From: Gordonia humi
GTDB taxonomy: Bacteria; Actinomycetota; Actinomycetes; Mycobacteriales; Mycobacteriaceae
Reading direction: 5' to 3'
NCBI RefSeq assembly: GCF_014197435.1
Contig: NZ_JACIFP010000001.1
Span: 2,108,001 to 2,172,000 of the forward strand
Length of the DNA: 64,000 bases
The notes under the pieces are model-generated. The model worked only from the letters and a program-made list of their open reading frames with translations. It was not told the origin of the DNA and ran no database searches. A program made the translations under genes and the position numbers. Shown piece by piece: positions 51,043-59,014 of the stretch. How positions within the stretch are numbered: position 1 is the stretch's first letter; each line of letters starts with the position of its first letter.

Positions 51043-52509
51043 TTTTCGTGACGCTGCTCTCGTAGTGCGACGGATCGCCGGGTCCGACGCTCCGGCGGAA
51101 GAGCCGCCCGGCACCACCAGCGCCGCCGCGACGGCCGTCGTCAGCGGCACCGACAGTGCCAACGCGATGCCGCCGACGAACGCGCGCGCCAGTTCGATGG
51201 CGACCTCCTCGGAGGTCAACAGCGAGGAGAACGGTTGCGCGGCGACGGAGAACAGGAGCAGAAGGGGCAGCGCGCTGCCCGCGTACGCGAACACCAGCGT
51301 GTAGACGGTGCTCGCGATGTGGTCGCGGCCCACGCGCATGGCGGCGCGGAACGCGCCGAGCCTCGTCTGGCCGGGCATCGCCGCCAATTCGAAGGTCGCC
51401 GACGCCTGGGTGATCGTCACGTCGTTCAAGACGCCGAGCGTGCCGATCACGAACCCCGCCAACAGGAGTCCGTTCAACGAGAGCGAGCCCTGATACAACT
51501 GCAGGCTCTTGGTCGACTCCGCGGACAGTCCGGTCAGCGCCAGGCTGCTGATCGCCGCCCAGCTCAGCAGACCGGCGAGAACGAGCGACAGCAGGGTCCC
51601 GACGAGTGCGGAACTGGTCCGCAGACTGACCCCGTGCGCCAGGTACAGGACGACGAACAGGATCGCCGCCGCGGAGACGATGGCGACCAGGACGACGTTG
51701 TTGCCGTCCAGGATGGACGGGAGGGTGAAGAAGCCGAGGACCGCGAACGCGACGGCCAGGCCGATGATCGCGCGCAGCCCGCGCCAGGTGGCGACCACGA
51801 CGACGGCCAAGACGAACGCCACCGCCCAGAAGATCAGCGGAGTGCCGCGCGTGTAGTCGTAGAACGCGTACGTCAGTGTCTTCGACGCCGGGTCGGACTG
51901 CGAGGCCATCGCGCTGACCCGGATGGAGTCGTCGACGCGCAGACTCGGCTGCCCCGGTTGCGGATCGTCGGGCGCGCCGGCGTCGATGCCCGCCGAGTCC
52001 GGTCCCGTCCCCGACTGCGCGGCATTGGTCGGAATCGACAGCACCGCGTATCGGCCCTCGTCCGGACCGGAGTCGATGTGGATGACGGTCGCGATGCACG
52101 GCCCGCCGGTGGTCGGGATCTGCGGGAAGTCGGCGGTCGTCGTGCCCGTGTCCAGCGTGGAGCAGTCCGCGCGTGTCTGCGAGACGACGGTCGCGTCGTA
52201 GACCTGCAGCGGTCCGCCGTCGGACGAGCGGTACTGCAGCGGGATGGGGTGGTCGTCGTGCGAGGGCCACGACAGGGCGGCGCCGACCGCGATGAACACG
52301 GCGAACACGGCCAACACCGCGACGACGGCGGGTCTGGCGTAGCGGGCGAGCACGCCGGGCACATCGCCTCCGCCGTGATGGTGGTGGTGATGGCCCGGCG
52401 CGGGCACCGGAGGGGTCGACCGTTTCGGCTTCGGCTTCGGAGTCGGCTTCGGACGCTCCTGCGGAGCGGGTGTCGGCCTGGGCTCGGGTTCCGGAAGTCG
52501 GTGGCTCAC
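51034..52509 (-). CDS. YibE/F-family membrane protein with His-rich N-terminus
   Basis: 491 aa, GTG start. A Pro/Lys-rich cytoplasmic lead of 50 residues contains a natural run of six His (GHHHHHHGGG). Then a membrane helix, an exposed domain of about 130 residues with two Cys (DCST, PCIA) and seven or eight further helices of the YibE/F domain (LTYAFYDYTRGTPLIFWAVAFVLAVVVV; GTLGVLNDVTITQASATFEL). Function unknown; the family is a multi-pass putative transporter or scaffold. It lies 33 bp after the ACAD gene and runs into mmpL. Confidence 0.88.
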   Translation of the reverse strand: MSHRLPEPEPRPTPAPQERPKPTPKPKPKRSTPPVPAPGHHHHHHGGGDVPGVLARYARPAVVAVLAVFAVFIAVGAALSWPSHDDHPIPLQYRSSDGGPLQVYDATVVSQTRADCSTLDTGTTTADFPQIPTTGGPCIATVIHIDSGPDEGRYAVLSIPTNAAQSGTGPDSAGIDAGAPDDPQPGQPSLRVDDSIRVSAMASQSDPASKTLTYAFYDYTRGTPLIFWAVAFVLAVVVVATWRGLRAIIGLAVAFAVLGFFTLPSILDGNNVVLVAIVSAAAILFVVLYLAHGVSLRTSSALVGTLLSLVLAGLLSWAAISSLALTGLSAESTKSLQLYQGSLSLNGLLLAGFVIGTLGVLNDVTITQASATFELAAMPGQTRLGAFRAAMRVGRDHIASTVYTLVFAYAGSALPLLLLFSVAAQPFSSLLTSEEVAIELARAFVGGIALALSVPLTTAVAAALVVPGGSSAGASDPAIRRTTRAASRKTV

Positions 52510-52542
52510 GCCCTCCAGCGTCGCACGATTCGGGTGCGCCGG

Positions 52543-53700
52543 TCAGAGCCCCATGTTCTTCGCGATGATCGAGCGCATCACTTCGCTGGTGCCGCCGTAG
52601 ATGCGGGCCACGCGGTTGTCCGCGTACAGGCGCGCGATCGGGTACTCGTTCATGTAGCCGTACCCGCCGTGCAACTGCAGGCAGCGGTCGATGATGTCCG
52701 ATGCGGCTTCGGTGGTGAACAGCTTGGCCGAGGCGGCGTCGGCGGCCGACAGCGCACCCTTGTCGTAGGCCTCGATGGCGCGGTCGACGACGGCCTCCAT
52801 CGCGTCGAGCTTTGCCTTGCAGGCGGCCAGCTCGAACTTCGAGTTCTGGAAGGAGGCGACCGGCTTGCCGAACACCTGGCGCTCGGAGGTGTAGGCCTTG
52901 GTGAACTCGATGGCGGCCATGGCCTGCGCGAACACGCCGACGGCGATCGACAGGCGCTCGCGCGGGAGATGCTGACCCAGGTAGTAGAAGCCCTGGTTCT
53001 CCTCGCCGAGAAGATCCTCGACGGGGACGAGGACGTCGGTGAAGGAGAGCTCCGCGGTGTCGGAGACGCGCAGACCGATCTTGTCGAGCTTGCGGCCGAC
53101 CTCGTAGCCCTTCGACGTCGTGTCGACGACGAGCAGGCTGATGCCGAAGCGTCGGTCGGTCTCGCTCGGGGCACTGGTGCGGGCGCAGACGATGACACGG
53201 TCGGCGTTGACGCCGCCGGTGATGAACGTCTTCGAACCGTTGAGAACGTAGTGCGTGCCGTCCTCGGTGAGCTTGGCGGTGGTCCGCATGCCCGCGAGAT
53301 CGCTGCCGGTGCCCGGCTCCGTCATCGCGATGGCGAACATGGCCTCGGCCGACGCCATCGCCGGAAGCCATCGCTGCTTCTGCTCCTCGTTCGCCTGCGC
53401 CAGCAGGTACGGCAGACACAACGGGATGTGGACCGACGAGCCGCCGAGGCTGACACCGGCGAGCGCGAGCTCCTCGGTCATGACCGACTCGTACTTGTAC
53501 GACGTGACACCCGCCCCGCCGTACTCTTCGGGCACCTCGATGCCGAAGACGCCGAGTTCGGCGATCTTGTTGTAGAACTCACGCGGAACGATGCCTGCTT
53601 CGAGCCAATCGTCGTAGACCGGCACGATCTCCGAGGCGATGAAGCCTCGGATGGTCTTGCGAAACGCTTCGTGGTCTTCGGTGTAGATTTCGCGGCGCAC
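52543..53700 (-). CDS. Acyl-CoA dehydrogenase
   Basis: 385 aa, GTG start after GAAGGAGG. Standard length and motifs: FGIEVPEEYGGAG, AMTEPGTGSDLAGMRTTA, GSKTFITGG, LQLHGGYGYMNEYPIARLYADNRVARIYGGTSEVMRSIIAKNMGL. The Glu in YGGTSEVM is the expected catalytic base. It oxidises acyl-CoA thioesters to enoyl-CoA with electron-transfer flavoprotein. The next gene upstream is a TetR gene (67 bp), diverging from an SDR gene, so the three probably form one regulated group. Confidence 0.92.
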   Translation of the reverse strand: MRREIYTEDHEAFRKTIRGFIASEIVPVYDDWLEAGIVPREFYNKIAELGVFGIEVPEEYGGAGVTSYKYESVMTEELALAGVSLGGSSVHIPLCLPYLLAQANEEQKQRWLPAMASAEAMFAIAMTEPGTGSDLAGMRTTAKLTEDGTHYVLNGSKTFITGGVNADRVIVCARTSAPSETDRRFGISLLVVDTTSKGYEVGRKLDKIGLRVSDTAELSFTDVLVPVEDLLGEENQGFYYLGQHLPRERLSIAVGVFAQAMAAIEFTKAYTSERQVFGKPVASFQNSKFELAACKAKLDAMEAVVDRAIEAYDKGALSAADAASAKLFTTEAASDIIDRCLQLHGGYGYMNEYPIARLYADNRVARIYGGTSEVMRSIIAKNMGL

Positions 53701-53767
53701 GGCGCCTCCTTCTTCCTCGATCGGACATCCCGCCCGCGCCGGATGCGCGGAGTCGGAAGTTTGTCGG

Positions 53768-54352
53768 TCAGGCGCTGGCGCCGACCATGCGCAGGGTCAG
53801 TTCGGCGTAGTAGTCGCCGACCGATTCCGGGCTCCACGCCCGGCCGTCACGGAACCATCGGGAGACGTCCACGCCCAGTGACGACACGGCCGTCGTCGTC
53901 ATCCGGACGTCGGGGACGGTGAACTCTCCGCGCCGGACGCCGTCCTCCAAGACGTCCGTGAACACGGCGTCGATCTGCACCCGGAGCTCGACGACCTCGG
54001 CCAGATGCTCGGGATCGAGCTTGGTCATCTCGTAGTTCACCACTCGCGAACTCGCATGATGCTGCGCGTGGTAGACGACGAATTCGCGGATCACGCAGGC
54101 CAACCGTGTGGACGCGTCCGGAGCCGATGCCGCGGCAGCCTGCACGATCTCGAGGATCTGCCGGTGGCCGCGCAGGGTGATCTCATACAGCAGTTCCTCT
54201 TTCGACGCGTAATGCACGTACACGGCGGCCGGACTCATCCCGGCCGCCGCCGCGATGTGTCGGGTGCTCGTGCCGTGGAAGCCGTGCTCGGCGAAGGAGG
54301 TCATCGCGCCGTCGAGGAGTCGAGCCCGCGTGAGTTCGGATTTCGATACCAC
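53768..54352 (-). CDS. TetR-family regulator
   Basis: 194 aa from the GTG at 54352 with AAGGGAG upstream. HTH: ARLLDGAMTSFAEHGFHGTSTRHIAAAAGMSPAAVYVHYASKEELLYEI, then a ligand domain with RVVNYEMTKLDPEHLAEVVELRVQ, as in the TetR regulators of fatty-acid and sterol catabolism. It diverges from an SDR gene; the ATAAGC/GCTTAT dyad between them is the probable operator for both directions, including the acyl-CoA dehydrogenase gene downstream. Confidence 0.88.
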   Translation of the reverse strand: MVSKSELTRARLLDGAMTSFAEHGFHGTSTRHIAAAAGMSPAAVYVHYASKEELLYEITLRGHRQILEIVQAAAASAPDASTRLACVIREFVVYHAQHHASSRVVNYEMTKLDPEHLAEVVELRVQIDAVFTDVLEDGVRRGEFTVPDVRMTTTAVSSLGVDVSRWFRDGRAWSPESVGDYYAELTLRMVGASA

Positions 54353-54387
54353 CGCCGGTCTCCCTTCTGGCACACTGAACGATGAAA

Positions 54388-54403
54388 ATAAGCAATCGCT
54401 TAT
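54388..54403. promoter_or_regulatory. Candidate TetR operator ATAAGCAATCGCTTAT
   Basis: Perfect 6-bp arms with a 4-bp spacer, in the AT-rich 84-bp gap between divergent TetR and SDR genes. Placement fits joint control of both promoters. Confidence 0.55.
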
Positions 54404-54436
54404 ATTTTGGCAGCCTACACGAAAAGGACGGATCTC

Positions 54437-55213
54437 ATGACCTCTGACTCCGCAGTACGGCGCATCGTCGTGACCGGCGCGGCGGCGGGTATCGGCCGGG
54501 CGATCGCCACCAAGGCGGCCGCCGAAGGTGCGAAGGTGATGGTCAACGACCTCGACGCCGACGCCGTTCATGCGTTGGCCCACGAGATCGGCGCGATCGC
54601 GGCGCCCGGCGACGCGGCGTCGCCGGAGGGCGCCGACGGTCTCGTCGCGATCGCGAACGAATGGCTCGGCGGCGTCGACGTGTGGTTCGGCAACGCGGGC
54701 ATCGACCGGGGGCGTGGCCTCGCCGCGTCCGAGGACGACTGGACCGACTCGTGGGAGGTCAACGTGATGGCGCACGTGCGGGCGGCCCGCGCGCTGGTCC
54801 CGCAGTGGGTGGCGCAGGGCGGTGGCCGCTATGTGGTCACGGCGTCGGCAGCGGGCATGCTCACCATGCTGGGCGCGCCCGCGTACTCGACCACGAAACA
54901 CGGCGTGATCGGCTTCGCGGAATGGCTCTCGGCCAGTTACCGGCACAAGGGCGTCGTCGTGCAGGCGATCTGCCCGCAGGGGGTGCGCACCCGCATCTAC
55001 GAGGAGTCCGGCGACCTGAAGGAGGTCCTCTCGCACGACGCCGTGCTCGAACCGTCCGACATCGCCGACGCCGCCTGGGCCGCCCTGGGCAACGAGGACT
55101 TCTACATCCTGCCGCACGAGCGGGTCGGCGACTACTACCTCGCGCGTGCGACGGCTCCCGATCGGTGGCTCACGGGGATGAATCGGATCCAACAGAGTCT
55201 GGAGAAGCGGTAG
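54437..55213 (+). CDS. Short-chain dehydrogenase/reductase
   Basis: 258 aa from ATG 54437 with AAAAGGACG upstream. Rossmann motif TGAAAGIG, NAGID, catalytic Ser in VVTASAAGM exactly 13 residues before Tyr of YSTTK, and Lys. So the classical SDR tetrad is complete, in contrast to the SDR at 45539. C-terminal INDPxx-like part is replaced by FYILPHERVGDYYLARATAPDRWLTGM. Substrate unknown; the shared promoter region with the TetR-ACAD pair suggests a lipid or alcohol catabolic step. Confidence 0.9.
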   Translation: MTSDSAVRRIVVTGAAAGIGRAIATKAAAEGAKVMVNDLDADAVHALAHEIGAIAAPGDAASPEGADGLVAIANEWLGGVDVWFGNAGIDRGRGLAASEDDWTDSWEVNVMAHVRAARALVPQWVAQGGGRYVVTASAAGMLTMLGAPAYSTTKHGVIGFAEWLSASYRHKGVVVQAICPQGVRTRIYEESGDLKEVLSHDAVLEPSDIADAAWAALGNEDFYILPHERVGDYYLARATAPDRWLTGMNRIQQSLEKR

Positions 55214-55215
55214 TT

Positions 55216-56049
55216 CTACGTGAGAGGGCTGTCCAGCTGGACGTCCACCGGGCGCCGATGTTCGCCCCGTCGCATCATCGCGCGGATCTGTCGTAGCGCC
55301 CACGCCCAGTCGCCCGTCACCTGGCGGTAGGTCAGACGGATCGTGTGGAATCCTAGCGCGTGTGCTTCGGAGTCCCGGCGCTTGTCGTTCTCGCCGGCAT
55401 CGGGCGAGGAATGGAACTCGACGCCGTCGGTCTCGATGATCAGTGACGTCCCGATGAGGAGGTCGACGCGCCCGACCATCGGGATTCTCACCTGCGGACG
55501 CGCGTGAATGTTCAGCGCCTGCAGTCGCAGTCTGACCATCGTCTCGATACCGGACTCGGCCCGACCGTCGATCTTGTCCAGGACCCGCTGAAACTTGGCC
55601 GATCGGTCCACGAATTCTGCGATCAGGTCGGACCGGTCCATCAGGCCCTTGTTGACGATGGAATCGCACACGACGACGAAGTCTTCCGGCGGGAGGCAGC
55701 GTGCCGCGTGACGAAGCGCGGTGAGCATGTCGTCGACGGACTCGAACTCGCGAGGCTGACGGCCGTGTTGCCGGCACCACAGCGGATGCGTGCGCGCGGC
55801 CCCGTCGTTCCCGCGCACGTGCAGGCGATTGCGCTGCGCGGGCACCCATACGCCGTGCATCTCGAGCGCCGTCGCGCAGGACACGACGCCGCCGATCCGC
55901 ACGGCGTGCTCGACTCGCTTGTCGGCCGCCGGGGTCGAGTACCAGCCGTGTCTGAGCTTGGTCACCATACCGTCCGCGATCGCCAGCTCGATGTCCTTCT
56001 TCGGTGCGAGCCGGCACAACTGTCCCCACCGATAGACCCCCGTGTCCAT
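55216..56049 (-). CDS. AbiEi-type N-terminal / DUF559 nuclease-fold protein
   Basis: 277 aa. N-terminal part (about 1-75: VYRWGQLCRLAPKKDIELAIADGMVTKLRHGWYSTPAAD, then SCATALEMHGVW) follows the winged-helix domain of type IV antitoxin AbiEi. The C-terminal part (about 190-265) resembles the Vsr/DUF559 nuclease fold: VGRVDLLIGTSLIIETDGVEFHSS...DKRRDSEAHALGFHTIRLTYRQV, with Asp, Glu and Arg/Lys spaced as in PD-(D/E)XK proteins. No AbiEii toxin gene lies beside it, so it is an orphan. Convergent with the SDR gene. Confidence 0.78.
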   Translation of the reverse strand: MDTGVYRWGQLCRLAPKKDIELAIADGMVTKLRHGWYSTPAADKRVEHAVRIGGVVSCATALEMHGVWVPAQRNRLHVRGNDGAARTHPLWCRQHGRQPREFESVDDMLTALRHAARCLPPEDFVVVCDSIVNKGLMDRSDLIAEFVDRSAKFQRVLDKIDGRAESGIETMVRLRLQALNIHARPQVRIPMVGRVDLLIGTSLIIETDGVEFHSSPDAGENDKRRDSEAHALGFHTIRLTYRQVTGDWAWALRQIRAMMRRGEHRRPVDVQLDSPLT

Positions 56050-56138
56050 GGTGGAGATTGTGCTCTATGCGATACTTGGCCGGGTCGGGATCTCCGGATC
56101 CGAGAACTACTCTCACGTATGCCGCCGACTACGGCCTA

Positions 56139-56161
56139 TAGGCGGGGTGGTTGGTCGCCTA
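56139..56161 (-). terminator. Weak stem TAGGCG...CGCCTA at the trpF end
   Basis: 6-bp arms around an 11-nt loop, overlapping the trpF stop codon (56159-56161). No U-tract. It could end the trpF transcript before the AbiEi/DUF559 gene, which is read in the same direction 110 bp further on. Arms this short may be chance. Confidence 0.3.
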
Positions 56162-56776
56162 CGTGAGACTGGTTCCGGCAGCCTTCGCCGCCACGATGAA
56201 ATCGCGGACCTTCGCGTGGTCCTTCACGCCGGGGGAGGCCTCCACTCCGCTGGAGGTGTCGACGCCCCACGGGGCCGCCTGTGCGATCGCATCGGCGACG
56301 TTCGACGGATTCAGGCCGCCTGCCAGGAGCCAGTGGCCGGTGACGCCGGCGTCGGCCAGCGACGACAGGTCCCAGGTGCGGCCCGATCCGGGCTTCGGTG
56401 CGTCGAGCAGCAGGAACTGCTCGCCGTAGGCGCCGACCTGGAGCGGGGGATCGTTCGCGAGCGACGTCGCGCGCCACAGCCGGGGGTGGATCCGTGCGGC
56501 GGCCGCGAAGTCGTCAGCCGTGTACGCGCCGTGCAACTGCACCACGGCGAAGCCGAGATCCGCGGCGATGCGGGCCGCGTCGGCGGCCGGCATGTCGTTG
56601 ACGACCAGCACCGCGTCGATCCGACCGGCCGCGCGCTCGACTATCGAGCGGGCGACGTCGGCGTCGACCGCCCGCGAACTCGTCCGATTCATCACGACGC
56701 CGATCGCGTCGGCGCCTGCGTCGACGGCCACGTCGACCGTCGCCGGATCGGTGAGCCCGCACACCTTCACGTACAT
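56159..56776 (-). CDS. trpF: Phosphoribosylanthranilate isomerase
   Basis: 205 aa from ATG 56776; GTG 56785 would add three residues. TIM barrel with YVKVCGLT (Cys as catalytic base), VVMNRTSSRAVD, VQLHG, LLLDAPKPGSGRTWDLS (Asp as catalytic acid), LAGGLNPSNVADA and the GVDTSSGVEASPGVKDHAKV phosphate-binding end. Third step of tryptophan synthesis. No other trp gene is nearby. Most actinobacteria use the bifunctional PriA instead, so a separate TrpF is notable. Confidence 0.93.
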   Translation of the reverse strand: MYVKVCGLTDPATVDVAVDAGADAIGVVMNRTSSRAVDADVARSIVERAAGRIDAVLVVNDMPAADAARIAADLGFAVVQLHGAYTADDFAAAARIHPRLWRATSLANDPPLQVGAYGEQFLLLDAPKPGSGRTWDLSSLADAGVTGHWLLAGGLNPSNVADAIAQAAPWGVDTSSGVEASPGVKDHAKVRDFIVAAKAAGTSLT

Positions 56777-56799
56777 GGGGAACACGGTACCCAGTGCGA

Positions 56800-56826
56800 G
56801 GGGTCTCGACGTCGCTCGACCGGCGG
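56800..56826. repeat. Dispersed GTCTCGAC...GCTCGACC repeat, copy 2
   Basis: Matches the 27-bp copy at 30009-30035 at about 24 positions; differences are in the central triplet and one later base. It lies in the 58-bp gap between nagE-like and trpF genes, both read leftward, as copy 1 lies between leftward genes. Confidence 0.6.
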
Positions 56827-56834
56827 AGGGCCGC

Positions 56835-58853
56835 TCAGCGGAGCTCGACGACCGCCGACTTGTCGTTCATCACGATCACCGGGGTGATGGTCGAGTGGCC
56901 CGCCGCTTCGACGGCGGCGAGGTCGACGTTCAGGATCGGTTGCCCGGCGGTGACGGTGTCGCCGGCCGCGACCAGGGGCTCGAAGCCCTCGCCTTTCATC
57001 TTCACGGTGTCCAGACCGACGTGGACCAGAACCTCCTTGCCGTTGTCCAGACGCAGACCGATCGCATGGCCGGTCGGGAAGACGGTCACCACGGTCGCGT
57101 CGGAGGGTGCGGTGACCTCGCCCGACGTCGGGATCACGGCCATACCCGGCCCCATCATCCCGGACGAGAAGGTCTTGTCCGGGACCTCCGACAACGCGAT
57201 CACATACCCGGGGACCGGCCGCGTCAGCACGACGACGTCGGAATCGGAGAGGGTGGCGACCGATGCATCGGCCGTGGCCTCGGGCACGGGGTCCGGAACC
57301 TCGTCGGGATGCGGCGCCTCGATCTGCCCGGCCATGATCTTCTCCATCGCGTCCTTCACGAACTGGACGTTGAGACCGTAGACCACCTGCACGGAATGTC
57401 CGCCGGGCTTCATGGTCCCCGCGGCGCCCGCGCGCTTGAGCGCGCCCTCGTCGATCACCGAGGTGTCATTGATCTCCATGCGCAGACGCGTCGCGCAGTT
57501 GTCGAGCTCGGCGATGTTGTCCTTGCCGCCCAGCGCGTCGAGGAACTTGGCGGCGGTTCCGACGAAGTTCGACGAGGCGCCCTCCTCCTGCTCGTCGGCG
57601 GGGTCGTCGTCCTCGCGGCCGGGGGTCTTGAGCTGGAATCGGAGGATGACCCAGCGGAACACGAAGAAGTAGATGACGAACCAGACCGCACCCATCACGA
57701 AGATGATCCACGGGTTCTCGGCCATCGGGTTGGTCCAGTTGAGCATCAGGTCGACGAAGCCGCCGGAGAAGCCGAATCCCATCCGGACGGGCAGGAGTTG
57801 GGAGACGGCCATCGAGATGCCCATGAACAGCGCGTGGATCAGGTACAGCGGCGGTGCCAGGAACATGAACGCGAACTCGAGCGGCTCGGTGACGCCGACG
57901 AAGAACGACGACACCGCGCCCGACAGCAGGATGCCGTAGGCGATCTTCTTGCGCTTGGTCTTGGCGGTCACGTACATGGCCAGTGCCGCGCCGGGCAGAC
58001 CGAACATCATGACCGGGAAGAATCCGGTCATGTACTGGCCGGTGACACCGAACTCGCCCTTGCCCGACAGGAAGTTGTTGAGGTCGTTGATGCCTGCGAC
58101 GTCGAACCAGAACACCGAGTTCAACGCATGGTGCAGGCCGAACGGAATGAGCAGACGGTTGAAGAAGCCGTAGAGGCCGGTGCCGACCGCGCCCAGATCG
58201 ACGATGTGCTCGCCGAACCAGACCAGACCGCTGTAGATCAGCGGCCAGAGGAACAGCAGGATCAGCGCGACGATCAGCGAGACGCCCGCGGTGACGATCG
58301 CGACCGAGCGTCGCCCCGAGAAGAACGACAGCGCGTCGGGGAGTTTCACGTCTTTGAAGCGGTTGTAACAGACCGCGCCGATGATGCCGCACAGGATGCC
58401 GATGAACGCGTTCTGGAACGAGCCGGGGGCGAATGCCGCATTGACGTCGGGGGCCTGCACGAGCCACTGCCCGTGGTCCTGGACCAGCTGCTGACCGTCG
58501 CCGACGGTGGTCCCGTCGGTCAGCGGTGTCGAGGTGTAGTCGCGCGAGAGCAGCGTCATCACCGATGACGGGGCGAGCAGACTGGTGATCACCAGCCAGG
58601 ACACCAGACCGGCCAGGGCCGAGGTGCCGTCGGACTTGCGTGCCATGCCGATCGACACACCGACGGCGAACAGGAGCGCCATGTTGTCGAGGATCGCCAG
58701 GCCCGCGGTCTGCAGGAACGAGGTGACGACGTTCGCCTGATCGTCATTGATGCCGATGATCCAGTTGGCGATGCCGACGAGGATCGCGGCCACCGGCAAG
58801 ACGGCGACCGGAAGCATGATCGATTTGCCGAGGTTCTGCAGGAACTTCATCAT
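56835..58853 (-). CDS. PTS transporter IICBA, N-acetylglucosamine/glucose type (NagE-like)
   Basis: 672 aa with all domains in one chain: EIIC (about 1-395, ten hydrophobic segments; FGLHHALNSVFWFDVAGINDLNNF and GVTEPLEFAFMFLAP), EIIB (LDNCATRLRM, phosphocysteine about 453) and EIIA (VLVHVGLDTVKM, phospho-His about 611, with PVPGYVIALSEVPDKTFSSGMMGPGMAV). It phosphorylates sugar during uptake using EI and HPr from elsewhere. The NDLNNFLSGKG stretch after LNSVFWF resembles the GlcNAc branch, but glucose cannot be excluded. No nagA/nagB in the window. Start at 58853 chosen by homology; an upstream extension lacks a ribosome site. Confidence 0.9.
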   Translation of the reverse strand: MMKFLQNLGKSIMLPVAVLPVAAILVGIANWIIGINDDQANVVTSFLQTAGLAILDNMALLFAVGVSIGMARKSDGTSALAGLVSWLVITSLLAPSSVMTLLSRDYTSTPLTDGTTVGDGQQLVQDHGQWLVQAPDVNAAFAPGSFQNAFIGILCGIIGAVCYNRFKDVKLPDALSFFSGRRSVAIVTAGVSLIVALILLFLWPLIYSGLVWFGEHIVDLGAVGTGLYGFFNRLLIPFGLHHALNSVFWFDVAGINDLNNFLSGKGEFGVTGQYMTGFFPVMMFGLPGAALAMYVTAKTKRKKIAYGILLSGAVSSFFVGVTEPLEFAFMFLAPPLYLIHALFMGISMAVSQLLPVRMGFGFSGGFVDLMLNWTNPMAENPWIIFVMGAVWFVIYFFVFRWVILRFQLKTPGREDDDPADEQEEGASSNFVGTAAKFLDALGGKDNIAELDNCATRLRMEINDTSVIDEGALKRAGAAGTMKPGGHSVQVVYGLNVQFVKDAMEKIMAGQIEAPHPDEVPDPVPEATADASVATLSDSDVVVLTRPVPGYVIALSEVPDKTFSSGMMGPGMAVIPTSGEVTAPSDATVVTVFPTGHAIGLRLDNGKEVLVHVGLDTVKMKGEGFEPLVAAGDTVTAGQPILNVDLAAVEAAGHSTITPVIVMNDKSAVVELR

Positions 58854-58961
58854 CGCTGGTGACCAATCGTCGTCACGTGCAGGGCGTTGTTCTCGAAGGA
58901 CGTTACCGTGGTCACAGGACGTTTCGGGCCGTTCTCTCATGCATCCGTGCCGATGTTACGG

Positions 58962-58980
58962 TTAGGGCAGCCTATCTAAA
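58962..58980. promoter_or_regulatory. IdeR/DtxR-like iron box TTAGGGCAGCCTATCTAAA
   Basis: Agrees with the 19-bp consensus TTAGGTTAGGCTAACCTAA at 13 positions, with both ends TTAGG and CTA..AA-like halves kept. It lies 34 bp upstream of the siderophore-binding protein GTG. Iron-bound IdeR would repress the operon. A weaker TTAGGTTTACCAACC half-like match follows at about 58983. Confidence 0.65.
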
Positions 58981-59014
58981 ATTAGGTTTACCAACCCAGC
59001 GAAAGGCATTCGAC

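Noticed and set aside
51235..53922. 895-codon plus-strand frame opposite YibE/F and the acyl-CoA dehydrogenase
   Set aside because: Composition is that of an antisense shadow; both opposite genes have clear motifs.
53768..56116. 782-codon minus-strand frame covering the TetR, SDR and AbiEi/DUF559 loci
   Set aside because: Arg/Pro-rich antisense translation of the SDR and DUF559 genes; only the final 194 codons are the TetR gene.
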